Shown here piece by piece: positions 7,574-15,521 of a stretch of 28,612 bases of DNA. A model generated the notes under the pieces. That model saw only the letters and a list, made by a program, of their open reading frames with translations. It ran no database searches and was not told the DNA's origin. The first letter of the stretch is position 1; each line of letters starts with the position of its first letter. The stretch comes from CAZDIO01 sp964505555 (GTDB lineage: Bacteria > Bdellovibrionota_C > UBA2361 > SZUA-149 > CAZDIO01). The stretch is from the NCBI GenBank assembly GCA_964505555.1, contig CAZDIO010000157.1, positions 1 through 28,612 of the forward strand, in the 5' to 3' direction. The position numbers were made by a program, and so were the translations under genes.

Positions 7574-9136
7574 TTATGCCGTCCGACTTGCTTGAAAGAG
7601 TCTCATTGCTACAGAAGAATCACTAATTAAGTCCGCTGCCTTCTCAACATCTCCCCCGGTCATCTCTAAGGCAACTGTCCGGGCACTGTCTGCAAATCCA
7701 AACAAGCAATCTGAGAGACTATCAAAACCATCAGCAGTGACCGTCAGTGCGATATCAATTGCGGCGCGCTCAAAGACATCTGCCGCACGCAGTTCACTCT
7801 TTCCAAGGAGGTTATCAAGAGCATTTCCCGTGCAATCGGTATCAATAAGCCGTAAGTTTCTCATATCAGCAAGCTCGATAAGCTTCGCTACGGTGTTTTC
7901 AACTTGTCGAAGATTTCCTGGCCAGGAGGAACTAAAGAGCGCTCGGTAGGCTCCGGGAGTAAGTCCTTCAAGAGGGCTAGCATCTTCTGGGAACTCACTT
8001 TCTGATGTTGAGGCGCGTTTTGCTTGCAGTCGCTCACGAAGCACCTTCGCTAAGGTGAAGGCAAGTCCGGCAGAGATATCAAGTCGCCTGCTGTGGAGAG
8101 GGGTTAGGGTAATCTGTAATCGTTCCAGTCGATAGGCAAAATCATCTCTGAGACTGCCATCATTGACAAGATCTTGAAGGGTGCGATTAGTAGCAAACAC
8201 AAAACGCACATCCGCTGTTTGACTATTTGCCTCCCCGACGCGGCGGTAGGACTTATTCTCAATAAAGGTTATTAATTTCCCCTGAAGATCGCGATCGATA
8301 CTTTGCAGTTCGTCAATAAACAGCGTGCCTTTCTCAGCTTTCTTTACAAGTCCCCATTTATCAACTGCCCCAGTATACGCCCCCGAAACGGCTCCAAACA
8401 ACTCAGCTTGTACAAGTTCCGTAGAGGAGAAGTCTCGAGGGGTAATGCTCACAAAAGGCCCCTTTCTTCCAGAAAGAGTGTGAATAGCGGCTGCAAGACG
8501 CGTTTTTCCACTTCCTGTGGGACCGACAATAATCGGATTTTCATTAACGTAGAGTGCGTAGCGGGGAAGCCAGCGCATCCAGACATTTCTACTTTCTGGG
8601 TCTGACATCACCGGAACCCAATTTTCATCCCAAAGTGGGGGGAGCGCCGCTTTTCCCTCGTTTCTGCGTTTCATCTCCTGGATTGCATAACTAAGTGCAT
8701 CGGTAAGTTGCTCTTCAAGGGGAGCAATCGATGGAATGCCGCTTGGAGGAGAAACAATGAGACTGTCAATGAAACGTGAAGGTGTAAGGGACTCTTCATC
8801 TTCAAACAAGAGCGTTCCACCGAAGACAAATTTTTCTGGAGCAGTAAGTGCCAGCATAATATAAATATTTTCTCCGAGCCGTTCTCGCACTTGGGAGAGA
8901 AAACCTCGCAGCCAGGTGACATCGCGCCTGGTTGTTCGGAGCCCGATTTCGATAAGGAGGAGCGAGGGGCGATCGGAAAAGATTGCAGCGCGTGCAGCCG
9001 TAGGGTTTGTCGTTGTGACTTGGAGTTGAGTTAAGTCTCCGTAGTCTAATTTTCTTCGAGCAGCAGCTTCCATCCGTCGGGTAAAATCATTGGAACCAAC
9101 GATACAGAGCTGAATGGTGTTTACAGAGGTCGTCAT
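7574..9136 (-). CDS. Sigma54-dependent transcription activator (AAA+, GAYTGA intact)
   Basis: A bacterial enhancer-binding protein of 520 aa. Residues 1-150 look like a receiver domain that has lost phosphorylation: the expected Asp is Glu/Ile in LLLIEIGL. The AAA+ core has Walker A GPTGSGKT (about 204-211), the sigma54-contact loop GAYTGA (about 250-256), Walker B GTLFIDE (about 268-274), the arginine-finger region LRDDFAYRLE and the sensor II motif WPGNLRQVEN. The C-terminal GGDVEKAADLISDSSVAMRL fits a diverged Fis-type helix-turn-helix. It should remodel sigma54 polymerase using ATP. Its ATG directly abuts the stop of the upstream gene with no gap, which implies coupled synthesis of the pair. 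Confidence 0.9.
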   Translation of the reverse strand: MTTSVNTIQLCIVGSNDFTRRMEAAARRKLDYGDLTQLQVTTTNPTAARAAIFSDRPSLLLIEIGLRTTRRDVTWLRGFLSQVRERLGENIYIMLALTAPEKFVFGGTLLFEDEESLTPSRFIDSLIVSPPSGIPSIAPLEEQLTDALSYAIQEMKRRNEGKAALPPLWDENWVPVMSDPESRNVWMRWLPRYALYVNENPIIVGPTGSGKTRLAAAIHTLSGRKGPFVSITPRDFSSTELVQAELFGAVSGAYTGAVDKWGLVKKAEKGTLFIDELQSIDRDLQGKLITFIENKSYRRVGEANSQTADVRFVFATNRTLQDLVNDGSLRDDFAYRLERLQITLTPLHSRRLDISAGLAFTLAKVLRERLQAKRASTSESEFPEDASPLEGLTPGAYRALFSSSWPGNLRQVENTVAKLIELADMRNLRLIDTDCTGNALDNLLGKSELRAADVFERAAIDIALTVTADGFDSLSDCLFGFADSARTVALEMTGGDVEKAADLISDSSVAMRLFQASRTA

Positions 9137-10516
9137 TTAGTTATTAAGCTGTTTTGAAGATGCGGTTTGAGATTGTGGAGTCTGTGCAATCGCGGCTTGA
9201 ATCTGTGATACTCCCGTACCTAGTGAAGAAGCAGCAATTCTGATATTTCCAAAAGCTTTTTCTAGTGCTTGCCTTGCAACGAGAGATTCGGGTTGAAAAG
9301 GTTTTGAGAGTTGATAGCGCTCCCATCTCGATTTTGCAGCGATGACGGCACGGATAATCAACTGCTCATCTTTGGAGCTTGGCTCTTCGCTGGATGCGGA
9401 TTTTTTTTCATTTTGTGTAAGTTCAATTTGTAGTTGTGAAAGAGGAATGGTGAGTGCTTCAATAATCGCGGCACGAAGTTCGGTGATGTTTCCTGGCCAG
9501 GTAAGATTTGCTAACTCATCGATCATCGGAGCAGAAAGTTTGAGTTTGTTGTTTTCTCCAAACTGATGTGCTTCGTGAAAAAACCGTTGAACAAGAGGCC
9601 AGAAATCCTCAGCTCGAGCCTTCAGAGGGGGGATTTCAATGACCTCTGCTTTGACTAAACGTGCCCAAGCATGGGCCGTTTTTGTGTCGCTTGTTCCCAC
9701 AATGAGCATCGGATCGGTTGGGGTAGTCTCTTTTCCCCAGATAGCGCTATAGCGGGTCGTGACATGTTCAAGGAGTTCCCCGGTGTCAAACTCTGCATGG
9801 TCAATAAATACCGTTCCTTGATGGGAGAGGTACGGAACGATACGTGGAGCGTAGTTGTCGCCACAGATATTTCGAATGTCGTCCGGCCAGGTGTCAAAGT
9901 CGATCTGGCGAAGTTTCCCTGCATGACTTCTTAATGAATGAATATACTCTCCGAGAGAGGAGCGACCACTTCCACTTTCGCCAAGGAGCACGACAATCGG
10001 TTGATTTCGTTTGGCAACGGATTGAGCTAACGCAAGGGTTGCCTGGAAACTCTTTGATTGAGCAATGAGTTTTTCGCTAAGTTTTTCGCTTGATGATAGT
10101 TTTTTCCCTTTTTGAGGAGGAGGTGGCGTCGGGAAGGAAAGGCAGTTCTCAATTGCCACGATCACCTTTTCTAACGAGGAGGTTTGACTGAGTTCAATGT
10201 AATCGGAAGCACCAAGTTTCATTGCTTGAACGGCAACGTGGACACTTGGTTCATCAGTCCAGAGAATCACTCGGGTGTCTGATGATTTGTCTTTAAGAAA
10301 TGTAAGCAGATCGATCGCAGTAGAGACATCTCCAAGAAGATAATCAACCACAACCACCCGAGGAGAGCGCTCAAGGATCACCTTCGGGGTGTGTTCGCCA
10401 GCGGGAAGGCGGTTGACGGCGATCCGAGATTTCCGAAGAGAAGACTCAAGTTCTTCAGCAAGCTGCTTTTTTAGCGCTTCTCTCTCATTTAGTACGAGGC
10501 AGACCTCTTCTCTCAC
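9137..10516 (-). CDS. NtrC-like regulator with degenerate ATPase domain
   Basis: A 459-aa protein with NtrC architecture but broken catalytic motifs. The N-terminal receiver keeps a candidate phospho-Asp (D58 in VVVVDYLLGD) but has lost the acidic pair (LNERE) and the conserved KP lysine. In the AAA+ core Walker A is GESGSGRSS (Lys replaced by Arg, about 178-186), the GAFTGA sigma54 loop is missing altogether, and Walker B is TVFIDHAEF (Glu replaced by His). Sensor II survives as WPGNITELR. The C-terminus has a Fis-like helix-turn-helix (GNIRIAASSLGTGVSQIQAA). A GTG start is used, with AAGGA upstream. It likely cannot activate alone and may form mixed oligomers with the intact activator downstream. 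Confidence 0.85.
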   Translation of the reverse strand: MREEVCLVLNEREALKKQLAEELESSLRKSRIAVNRLPAGEHTPKVILERSPRVVVVDYLLGDVSTAIDLLTFLKDKSSDTRVILWTDEPSVHVAVQAMKLGASDYIELSQTSSLEKVIVAIENCLSFPTPPPPQKGKKLSSSEKLSEKLIAQSKSFQATLALAQSVAKRNQPIVVLLGESGSGRSSLGEYIHSLRSHAGKLRQIDFDTWPDDIRNICGDNYAPRIVPYLSHQGTVFIDHAEFDTGELLEHVTTRYSAIWGKETTPTDPMLIVGTSDTKTAHAWARLVKAEVIEIPPLKARAEDFWPLVQRFFHEAHQFGENNKLKLSAPMIDELANLTWPGNITELRAAIIEALTIPLSQLQIELTQNEKKSASSEEPSSKDEQLIIRAVIAAKSRWERYQLSKPFQPESLVARQALEKAFGNIRIAASSLGTGVSQIQAAIAQTPQSQTASSKQLNN

Positions 10517-10671
10517 GTTTACTAATCCTTTTGTCTCTTTTTCAACAAATATAACTCATCGAAATCATTGAAAATTTTCCCTAGGCTATCCTGAGGAGTT
10601 ACTCCCTACGTATTTTTGAGTCCGAAAAAGAGCCCTTCGACTCTTAAAAATGAAGGAAAAGAGATTCTTTT
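10517..10671. promoter_or_regulatory. Divergent control region with two dyads
   Basis: This 155-bp gap separates the activator operon (minus) from the two-component operon (plus), so both promoters should lie here. Two symmetric elements are visible: GGAGT-T-ACTCC at 10595-10605 and TTTTTGAGTC at 10613-10622, facing GACTC plus AAAAA at 10639-10650. No sigma54 -24/-12 element and no convincing -35/-10 pair were found on either strand. AAGGAAAAGAG before the ATG at 10672 is the ribosome site for the plus-strand gene. Confidence 0.4.
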
Positions 10672-11271
10672 ATGCAGGACATACTTATTGTTGAGGATGG
10701 GCTTCACGAGCGTGAGCGATTAACAAAGCTCTTTAGTGGGGCAAATTTTACTGTAAGTGCGGCTGAGAACGTGCGCGATGCAGAGCGTTTGTTGCGTATC
10801 GATGAATTTCGACTTGTAGTTCTTGATATTGGTTTAGGTGATAAATCTGGATCGCATCTTTTTGAGTTGATCCGACGTTCAGGGAGAAATCCCTACATTA
10901 TCGTTCTTACGGGGAACCCCAGCATCCACCTCAAGCAGCGTTTTCTTGAAGAGGGAGCCGTTGCCTACATCGTGAAAGCATCACCGCAGGCTGAAAATGA
11001 TTCTCTTTTAGAGTCTGTTCGTTCTCTTCTTGGGACTGCGGAAGTAAAAAATATTACAGGCATTTCACTTGTAGATTTTCTTCGGCAATATCTTTCGGAT
11101 GCGTCACGAGAACTGTTTCTTGATTCTCAGAATCAGATCGCTCCCTGTTCGCACTGTGGATCGAGTGACTTTATTGTGACATTTGCACATAAAACTCAAC
11201 TCCCCCCGATCGTTGAGGGGAAGATACTCTGTGCGCATTGTCATGGAGAAATGGATCCTGAAGTGGGATGA
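10672..11271 (+). CDS. Response regulator with C-terminal zinc ribbon
   Basis: The receiver domain (residues 1-120) is intact: acidic pair E8/D9, phospho-acceptor D52 in VVLDIGLGD, T80 in VLTGNPS and K102 in YIVKAS. A helical linker follows. The last 41 residues carry two Cys pairs, CSHC (159-162) and CAHC (187-190), spaced like a zinc ribbon. There is no DNA-binding winged helix or LuxR-type output. It should be phosphorylated by the hybrid kinase encoded next, with which it overlaps by ATGA. The zinc ribbon may bind protein or nucleic acid. That output arrangement is uncommon. Confidence 0.88.
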   Translation: MQDILIVEDGLHERERLTKLFSGANFTVSAAENVRDAERLLRIDEFRLVVLDIGLGDKSGSHLFELIRRSGRNPYIIVLTGNPSIHLKQRFLEEGAVAYIVKASPQAENDSLLESVRSLLGTAEVKNITGISLVDFLRQYLSDASRELFLDSQNQIAPCSHCGSSDFIVTFAHKTQLPPIVEGKILCAHCHGEMDPEVG

Positions 11272-14200
11272 ACAACAAATCAGTATCGTTTATACATACA
11301 AGGAGGCGTGGATCGGCCACCTTTGTATTGAAACAGAAACCCTACTTACAGGGCACGCTTCTCCTTTTTTGTCTTCTCGTTGTTTCCATGGAGTGCTCTA
11401 TTTTGACACTCAAAGGCGCTCCGATAAAAGAGCTTGGGCTTTTTTTGCTCCTTTCTTCGATGGTGCTTAGTTTTTCAGCACTTTCTATTAGTTTCATCAA
11501 ACGGTTTTCAACGGGGATACTTCTTCTCTCTTTTATTGCGTTGGCGGTTCTCCCGGCGATCCTCTTGGGGGAATTGCGGGGAGAGCAACGTGCGTTTCTC
11601 GATCTTTTTTTCTTGGCGTTAATTGCGATACCGATCTGGTTTCGAATCTGGGGATGGCGGGCGCAAACAACGATCTCGGTGATTACAACTGGTGCGATGG
11701 CGGTTCTTAATTTTCAAGAGGGGGGAGATACTTCCTATACTTCCATGCTCTTGGTGTTTATTGCTGCCGTACTCTCCGTAATTGTTTCGGTCATTCGTCC
11801 TCAGGAAAAAGAGCTTTTTGATCTAGGGAGAATTGAAAGTAATTATTTTGAACGGGTGCAAACGACGCACTTTGAAAAACAGGTGTGGAAAAGTTCTCTC
11901 CTCCAAGGGGTTTTTATCCTACTTTTGATCTTTGTCGATATCTCCATTCTCCCTGATGTGAATGTGGTTCAGGTCGTTCCCAAGATCTACGCCCTGATTG
12001 TGGTGGTCTTGGGGATGCTGCTCTTACGAATCGTTCGACGTTCGTTTCGTGGCTGGATCATGCTTCTGAGCACGGTAGTCGTGTCTCTGTTTCTTGCTTC
12101 CGGAAGAACACAAACACCTGCGCTGATCGTGTCTGCGGTGCCGCTGATGTATCTTGCTTTTTCTACGGCAGGGCTACCCTGGTTTTTTGGAAAACAGATC
12201 GCGCTCAGTTGGGCGTTATCAATGGTGGCGATTTACTCAAGACTCTTTTCTCGAGTTGAAACTCAAGGAGAGTTTCTTGATACGTTTATCTCTACCCTCA
12301 TTCAGTATCATAGTGAGATCCAACTTACTGTTTTTGGTGCCGCGTTGTCTGTGGCGATCTCGAAGGTTCTTGAAACACGACTGATTAAGAATCTCTCCCT
12401 CTTTCGAGAAGATGTCACCTTTGACCTTGCCCTTAAAGATCGGCTTGGAGTTGAAGAATCCGTGGTTATTCGAAAGGAGCGTTTTAGTTCGTCTGCACAA
12501 AGTGGGATTGGGGAACTTCGTGCACGAAACATGTTAAAAAGCCTTGCTGTCTGTGGAGTGCTCCTTTCTTTTGTGGCGACGATTCTGCTTATGAAAATGA
12601 ACCCGTCGTATTGGAGTATTGCCGGTATCGGCTGGTTAATATTTCTTACGACCTTTGGATCGGTTGTCTATCTTTCATTACGAGAAGAAAGCCGGGAACG
12701 AGCGCGACTGATCGGAGGATTGCTCTCACTCTCACTCTTTTTGTTCCCCGCGTCGCTCCTTGTTTTTGCAAACGATGGGAAAGACTATTGGGTACTTTTG
12801 CCGATCTCTATTCTGGTAGGGTTTGGATCGGCTCCCTGGGTGCTTGCGGAGATCATTCCTATTGTCGGAGCGAGTCTTGTTGGAGGGATAGAAATTCTTT
12901 CACGGCTAGGTCTTGAATATCGAGCCATTACCCTTTTTGGGTTTTCAGCAATTCTTAGTATTACCTTCTCAACACAACTCTATCGACGATTAAAAGAGAT
13001 TTATCTGTTAACCAATTTCCACAATAGTATTCGCCAAACAAACACCATTGAGGAAGCTTCACGAGTTCTTGCTGATTATGTTCGTTGTTTGTTTGATGTT
13101 GATTCTGCCATTGTCTCGACTGAACGTAGTAAGCTTGAGCTTCTTCGTGGAAAGACCCTCTATGCACTCAAGTCCCATGCCTGGCCAATTGCTGAGATCG
13201 GACAAGTAGTTACTCAAATTGAGGTTTCTTCAAATGGCGTAGGGATGAGTATTGTGCACTGGCTTCCGGCTCAGTATGGATTTTTTGATTTCAGCTTCGG
13301 TGAGTTTTCACCGCGCCATGGGATTTTACTTGAGCTGTGTTCTCCGCTTCGAGGAGAGGAGAGCCGACCTGATATCGTTACGGAAGAGGATAAGGATAAA
13401 CAAAAAGTATTAATTTTTATCCCTACGCCGCTTCCGACGATCTCGTTTTTTAAAAAAGAAGCTCTGGTTCTTGTAAATACTCTTGCCTCGATTACTACCC
13501 TTCATTTGCGAGCTTTTTTTGAGCAAGACAAGCGTGAAGAGGAACGTCAACATGGGGAACAGGTGCAAGTAGAAAGGGAGTATGAACTGAGCACACTTGT
13601 TCACGATATTAACAATACCGTACAAGATCTTACTCTTCTGTGCGATGGGATTCTTGAAGATGTAGAGGGAGATCGAAGTGATAAAAAATCATCCTCTGAA
13701 GAGGCATTGATCGGTCGGGTGGGGCGCATTGCGACGATGGCTCGTTCAATGGCAACGGTGGTTTCAGACGCAAAACGTAAAAGGGAGCTAGAAAAAACGA
13801 CGGATCTCTCCCCTCGGGAGTATGTTGAGGTGATGGGAGTGCTCAACGATATTCTACAGTTTGCCCGAATTCGTGGGGAGCGACGAAGAATTAAGATTGA
13901 GTTTCGTGGAGTCGATGAGGAGACGCCAGTCTGGGTAAGGGTCTCTGCGCGCGAGCATTTAGAGACGATTCTTCGTAATTTACTCAACAACGCTGTGATG
14001 TATACCGATCCGGGAACGACGATTGAAATTGGTGTTCGTTATGATGAACACTCCGTTTGGATAGAGTGTAAAGATAACGGCCCAGGCCTTTCTGCTGAGG
14101 AGTGCCAAGCGATCTTTCTTTCGGGTGTTCGAGGAAGTATCGGAAGAAAGCGTAGTGGGGGGCTTGGTTTGGGTCTCTCTCAATCAAGAAGAGTGGCTGA

Positions 14201-14678
14201 ATCTGCCGGGGGAAGCTTAGAGGTGCAATCTCCTGGGGCAGGCTTTGGTTCGACCTTTATAGTCATGCTTCCTCGGCATCTTGCTCCGGTAGTAAAGCAA
14301 CTATCAAAAGAATCATGGGCGTTGATCGTTGAGGATCAACCTTCGCTTAGTGACTTCTATGCAAGAATAATGAAAGCGCTTCATGTTATTCCAGCGCTTG
14401 CCTCCTCCACAAATGAAGCTGCCGAGATTCTTGAAAAGCGGGGAAGACCCACCTTTGTTCTTACTGACCTTCATCTGGGGGGAACTGATGGTTTAGATCT
14501 TGTTAAAGCACTACGTAAACAGTTTGATGCGAAGCTTCCGATACTGGTGGTTAGCGGGATGAGTGATGACAATGTAGAGGAACGGGTTCGAGAAGCAGGG
14601 GCCACAGATTTTCTTGCAAAACCAGTAGGAAAGAGAATTTTGTTTGCAAGAATCCAAAGTTTACTTCCGATTGGCTAA
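11268..14678 (+). CDS. Giant polytopic hybrid histidine kinase
   Basis: At 1136 aa this is a membrane sensor kinase. Residues 1-580 hold roughly 16-18 hydrophobic helices in two blocks, split by a soluble stretch near 380-410. A GAF-like or unknown sensor region (about 585-750) and a coiled region rich in E/R/Q follow. The phospho-acceptor box STLVHDINNTVQD has His779. The ATPase domain shows an N box (RNLLNNAVMYTD), G1 (DNGPGL), and G2 (GGLGLGLS). A C-terminal receiver (about 1015-1135) has acidic residues VEDQ, D1067 in LTDLHLGG and K in LAKPVG. The large membrane part suggests sensing of a membrane or transported ligand. It shares an ATGA overlap with the response regulator, so the two form a pair. 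Confidence 0.92.
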   Translation: MNNKSVSFIHTRRRGSATFVLKQKPYLQGTLLLFCLLVVSMECSILTLKGAPIKELGLFLLLSSMVLSFSALSISFIKRFSTGILLLSFIALAVLPAILLGELRGEQRAFLDLFFLALIAIPIWFRIWGWRAQTTISVITTGAMAVLNFQEGGDTSYTSMLLVFIAAVLSVIVSVIRPQEKELFDLGRIESNYFERVQTTHFEKQVWKSSLLQGVFILLLIFVDISILPDVNVVQVVPKIYALIVVVLGMLLLRIVRRSFRGWIMLLSTVVVSLFLASGRTQTPALIVSAVPLMYLAFSTAGLPWFFGKQIALSWALSMVAIYSRLFSRVETQGEFLDTFISTLIQYHSEIQLTVFGAALSVAISKVLETRLIKNLSLFREDVTFDLALKDRLGVEESVVIRKERFSSSAQSGIGELRARNMLKSLAVCGVLLSFVATILLMKMNPSYWSIAGIGWLIFLTTFGSVVYLSLREESRERARLIGGLLSLSLFLFPASLLVFANDGKDYWVLLPISILVGFGSAPWVLAEIIPIVGASLVGGIEILSRLGLEYRAITLFGFSAILSITFSTQLYRRLKEIYLLTNFHNSIRQTNTIEEASRVLADYVRCLFDVDSAIVSTERSKLELLRGKTLYALKSHAWPIAEIGQVVTQIEVSSNGVGMSIVHWLPAQYGFFDFSFGEFSPRHGILLELCSPLRGEESRPDIVTEEDKDKQKVLIFIPTPLPTISFFKKEALVLVNTLASITTLHLRAFFEQDKREEERQHGEQVQVEREYELSTLVHDINNTVQDLTLLCDGILEDVEGDRSDKKSSSEEALIGRVGRIATMARSMATVVSDAKRKRELEKTTDLSPREYVEVMGVLNDILQFARIRGERRRIKIEFRGVDEETPVWVRVSAREHLETILRNLLNNAVMYTDPGTTIEIGVRYDEHSVWIECKDNGPGLSAEECQAIFLSGVRGSIGRKRSGGLGLGLSQSRRVAESAGGSLEVQSPGAGFGSTFIVMLPRHLAPVVKQLSKESWALIVEDQPSLSDFYARIMKALHVIPALASSTNEAAEILEKRGRPTFVLTDLHLGGTDGLDLVKALRKQFDAKLPILVVSGMSDDNVEERVREAGATDFLAKPVGKRILFARIQSLLPIG

Positions 14679-14711
14679 GGGAGAGTTTGAAAAGTTAGAT
14701 GGAGCTTAATC

Positions 14712-15200
14712 ATGAGAGAAACTTCGAATAAACATCCTGAAAACAAACATACCGATGTTTCAGATCCGCTTACCGTTACCTATACCCTTGTTCAGTCTGA
14801 AGAGCATCTTGATGAGTTGAGAAAACTTATTCGAGAGGCACTTACTCGACGGAGGCAGGTAATTGTTCATCATCTTGCACGAAAGTTTTCTGAGGAGTTT
14901 CTTAGCCATGAGCTGCCAAGTAAACGAGTGGTTGATGCTGTTGATGATAATGGTTGGGAGAAGATAGAATCACTTTCTCAGCTCCGTTCTGTTGTTGGAG
15001 GAAGATTTCAAAATCTCAAGCGTAAATGGACCGAAGCTGGTTTTCCGTTGCGCGAACACCGAGGAGACCGCAGTGGAAAGGAGATAGAGTTATCCCAGGA
15101 CGGGTGGCTTGAGCTTTCCGTTTGGGTAAGTGGGCAAGGGTTTGAGATTCGATTGGCAAAGCCGGAGGAGCGGTGGTTTTTTGAGGTGAGGAAGGTTTAG
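14712..15200 (+). CDS. Hypothetical protein (162 aa) of the two-component operon
   Basis: Not recognised. Soluble and charged: a disordered N-terminus (about 1-20), a helical segment LDELRKLIREALTRRRQVIV, and a basic middle (RFQNLKRKWTEAGFPLREHRGDRS) that could contact nucleic acid. A strand-rich C-terminus (ELSVWVSGQGFEIRLAKPE, then RWFFEVRKV) may be a small beta or winged-helix domain. It starts 33 bp after the hybrid kinase gene with GGAG about 8 bp ahead of the ATG, so it is probably cotranscribed. It could be a third part of the signalling output. No function is assigned. Confidence 0.75.
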   Translation: MRETSNKHPENKHTDVSDPLTVTYTLVQSEEHLDELRKLIREALTRRRQVIVHHLARKFSEEFLSHELPSKRVVDAVDDNGWEKIESLSQLRSVVGGRFQNLKRKWTEAGFPLREHRGDRSGKEIELSQDGWLELSVWVSGQGFEIRLAKPEERWFFEVRKV

Positions 15201-15232
15201 AGTGCTGGCACTAGCCGTAACGCCCCTTCGGA

Positions 15233-15254
15233 GAAATTCTGGCACCAGAATTTC
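15233..15254. promoter_or_regulatory. Perfect 10-bp palindrome: terminator hairpin or activator site
   Basis: GAAATTCTGG (15233-15242) and CCAGAATTTC (15245-15254) are exact reverse complements with a 2-base centre. There is no T-run after it on the plus strand, which weakens a terminator reading. It lies about 200 bp upstream of a sigma54-type promoter, the normal range for an enhancer bound by Fis-type regulators. A smaller dyad AGTGC-TG-GCACT lies at 15201-15212. Which reading is right cannot be told from sequence. Confidence 0.45.
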
Positions 15255-15359
15255 TTCCGGTGACTAACGCCGTTCCAAGCTGCCCACACCCCGAGTACTA
15301 ACGCCAAGTGTAGACTTTATTCAAGACAGGCCTTCCCCAAAAAAAACCAAATTCGATCA

Positions 15360-15395
15360 CCCCCCACCAAAAACCCCCCAACGCCCCCTAATCCC
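15360..15395 (-). other. Putative G-quadruplex on the minus strand
   Basis: The plus strand has C-runs at 15360-15365, 15374-15379, 15384-15388 and 15393-15395. Read on the minus strand these are four G-runs of 3, 5, 6 and 6 with loops of 4, 4 and 8 bases. This meets a slightly relaxed G-quadruplex pattern. It lies 60-95 bp upstream of the sigma54-type promoter. Formation in the cell is inference. Confidence 0.5.
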
Positions 15396-15454
15396 TCCTC
15401 CTTCTCGGAACTAATTATCCGGTAACCCGTGGTCGAAAAGTCCGCATACTTGAT

Positions 15455-15470
15455 TGGCATGGAACTTGTA
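15455..15470 (+). promoter_or_regulatory. Sigma54-type -24/-12 promoter
   Basis: TGGCATG, four bases, then TTGTA. This matches the sigma54 consensus TGGCACG-N4-TTGCA with exact spacing and two mismatches. It lies 52 bp before the ATG of the unknown 298-aa gene. Two sigma54-activator-like proteins are encoded 5 kb upstream, which supports a working site. Confidence 0.6.
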
Positions 15471-15521
15471 TTACCTCTTCCAAAGGTTAAATTTTTATCT
15501 TAATGCCGTGAGGGAAGAGCA

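Larger units (their letters stand above)
15201..15521. other. 321-bp non-coding spacer, strand-asymmetric and C-rich
   Basis: No gene is seen. The spacer holds the two dyads at 15201-15254, repeated TAACGCC/AACGCC strings (near 15219, 15264, 15299 and 15381), C-runs at 15360-15395 and a sigma54-type promoter at 15455. Its base composition differs sharply from the genes on either side. Confidence 0.6.

Noticed and set aside
7574..9136. Plus-strand and alternative-frame ORFs inside the activator genes
   Set aside because: They are antisense shadows with no ribosome site or recognisable domain, while the minus-strand frames carry complete AAA+ motifs.
15201..15310. Integron attC-like site, because of CTAAC/GTT strings and a central palindrome
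   Set aside because: Neither end matches the RYYYAAC/GTTRRRY core sites, and no integrase or cassette array is seen.
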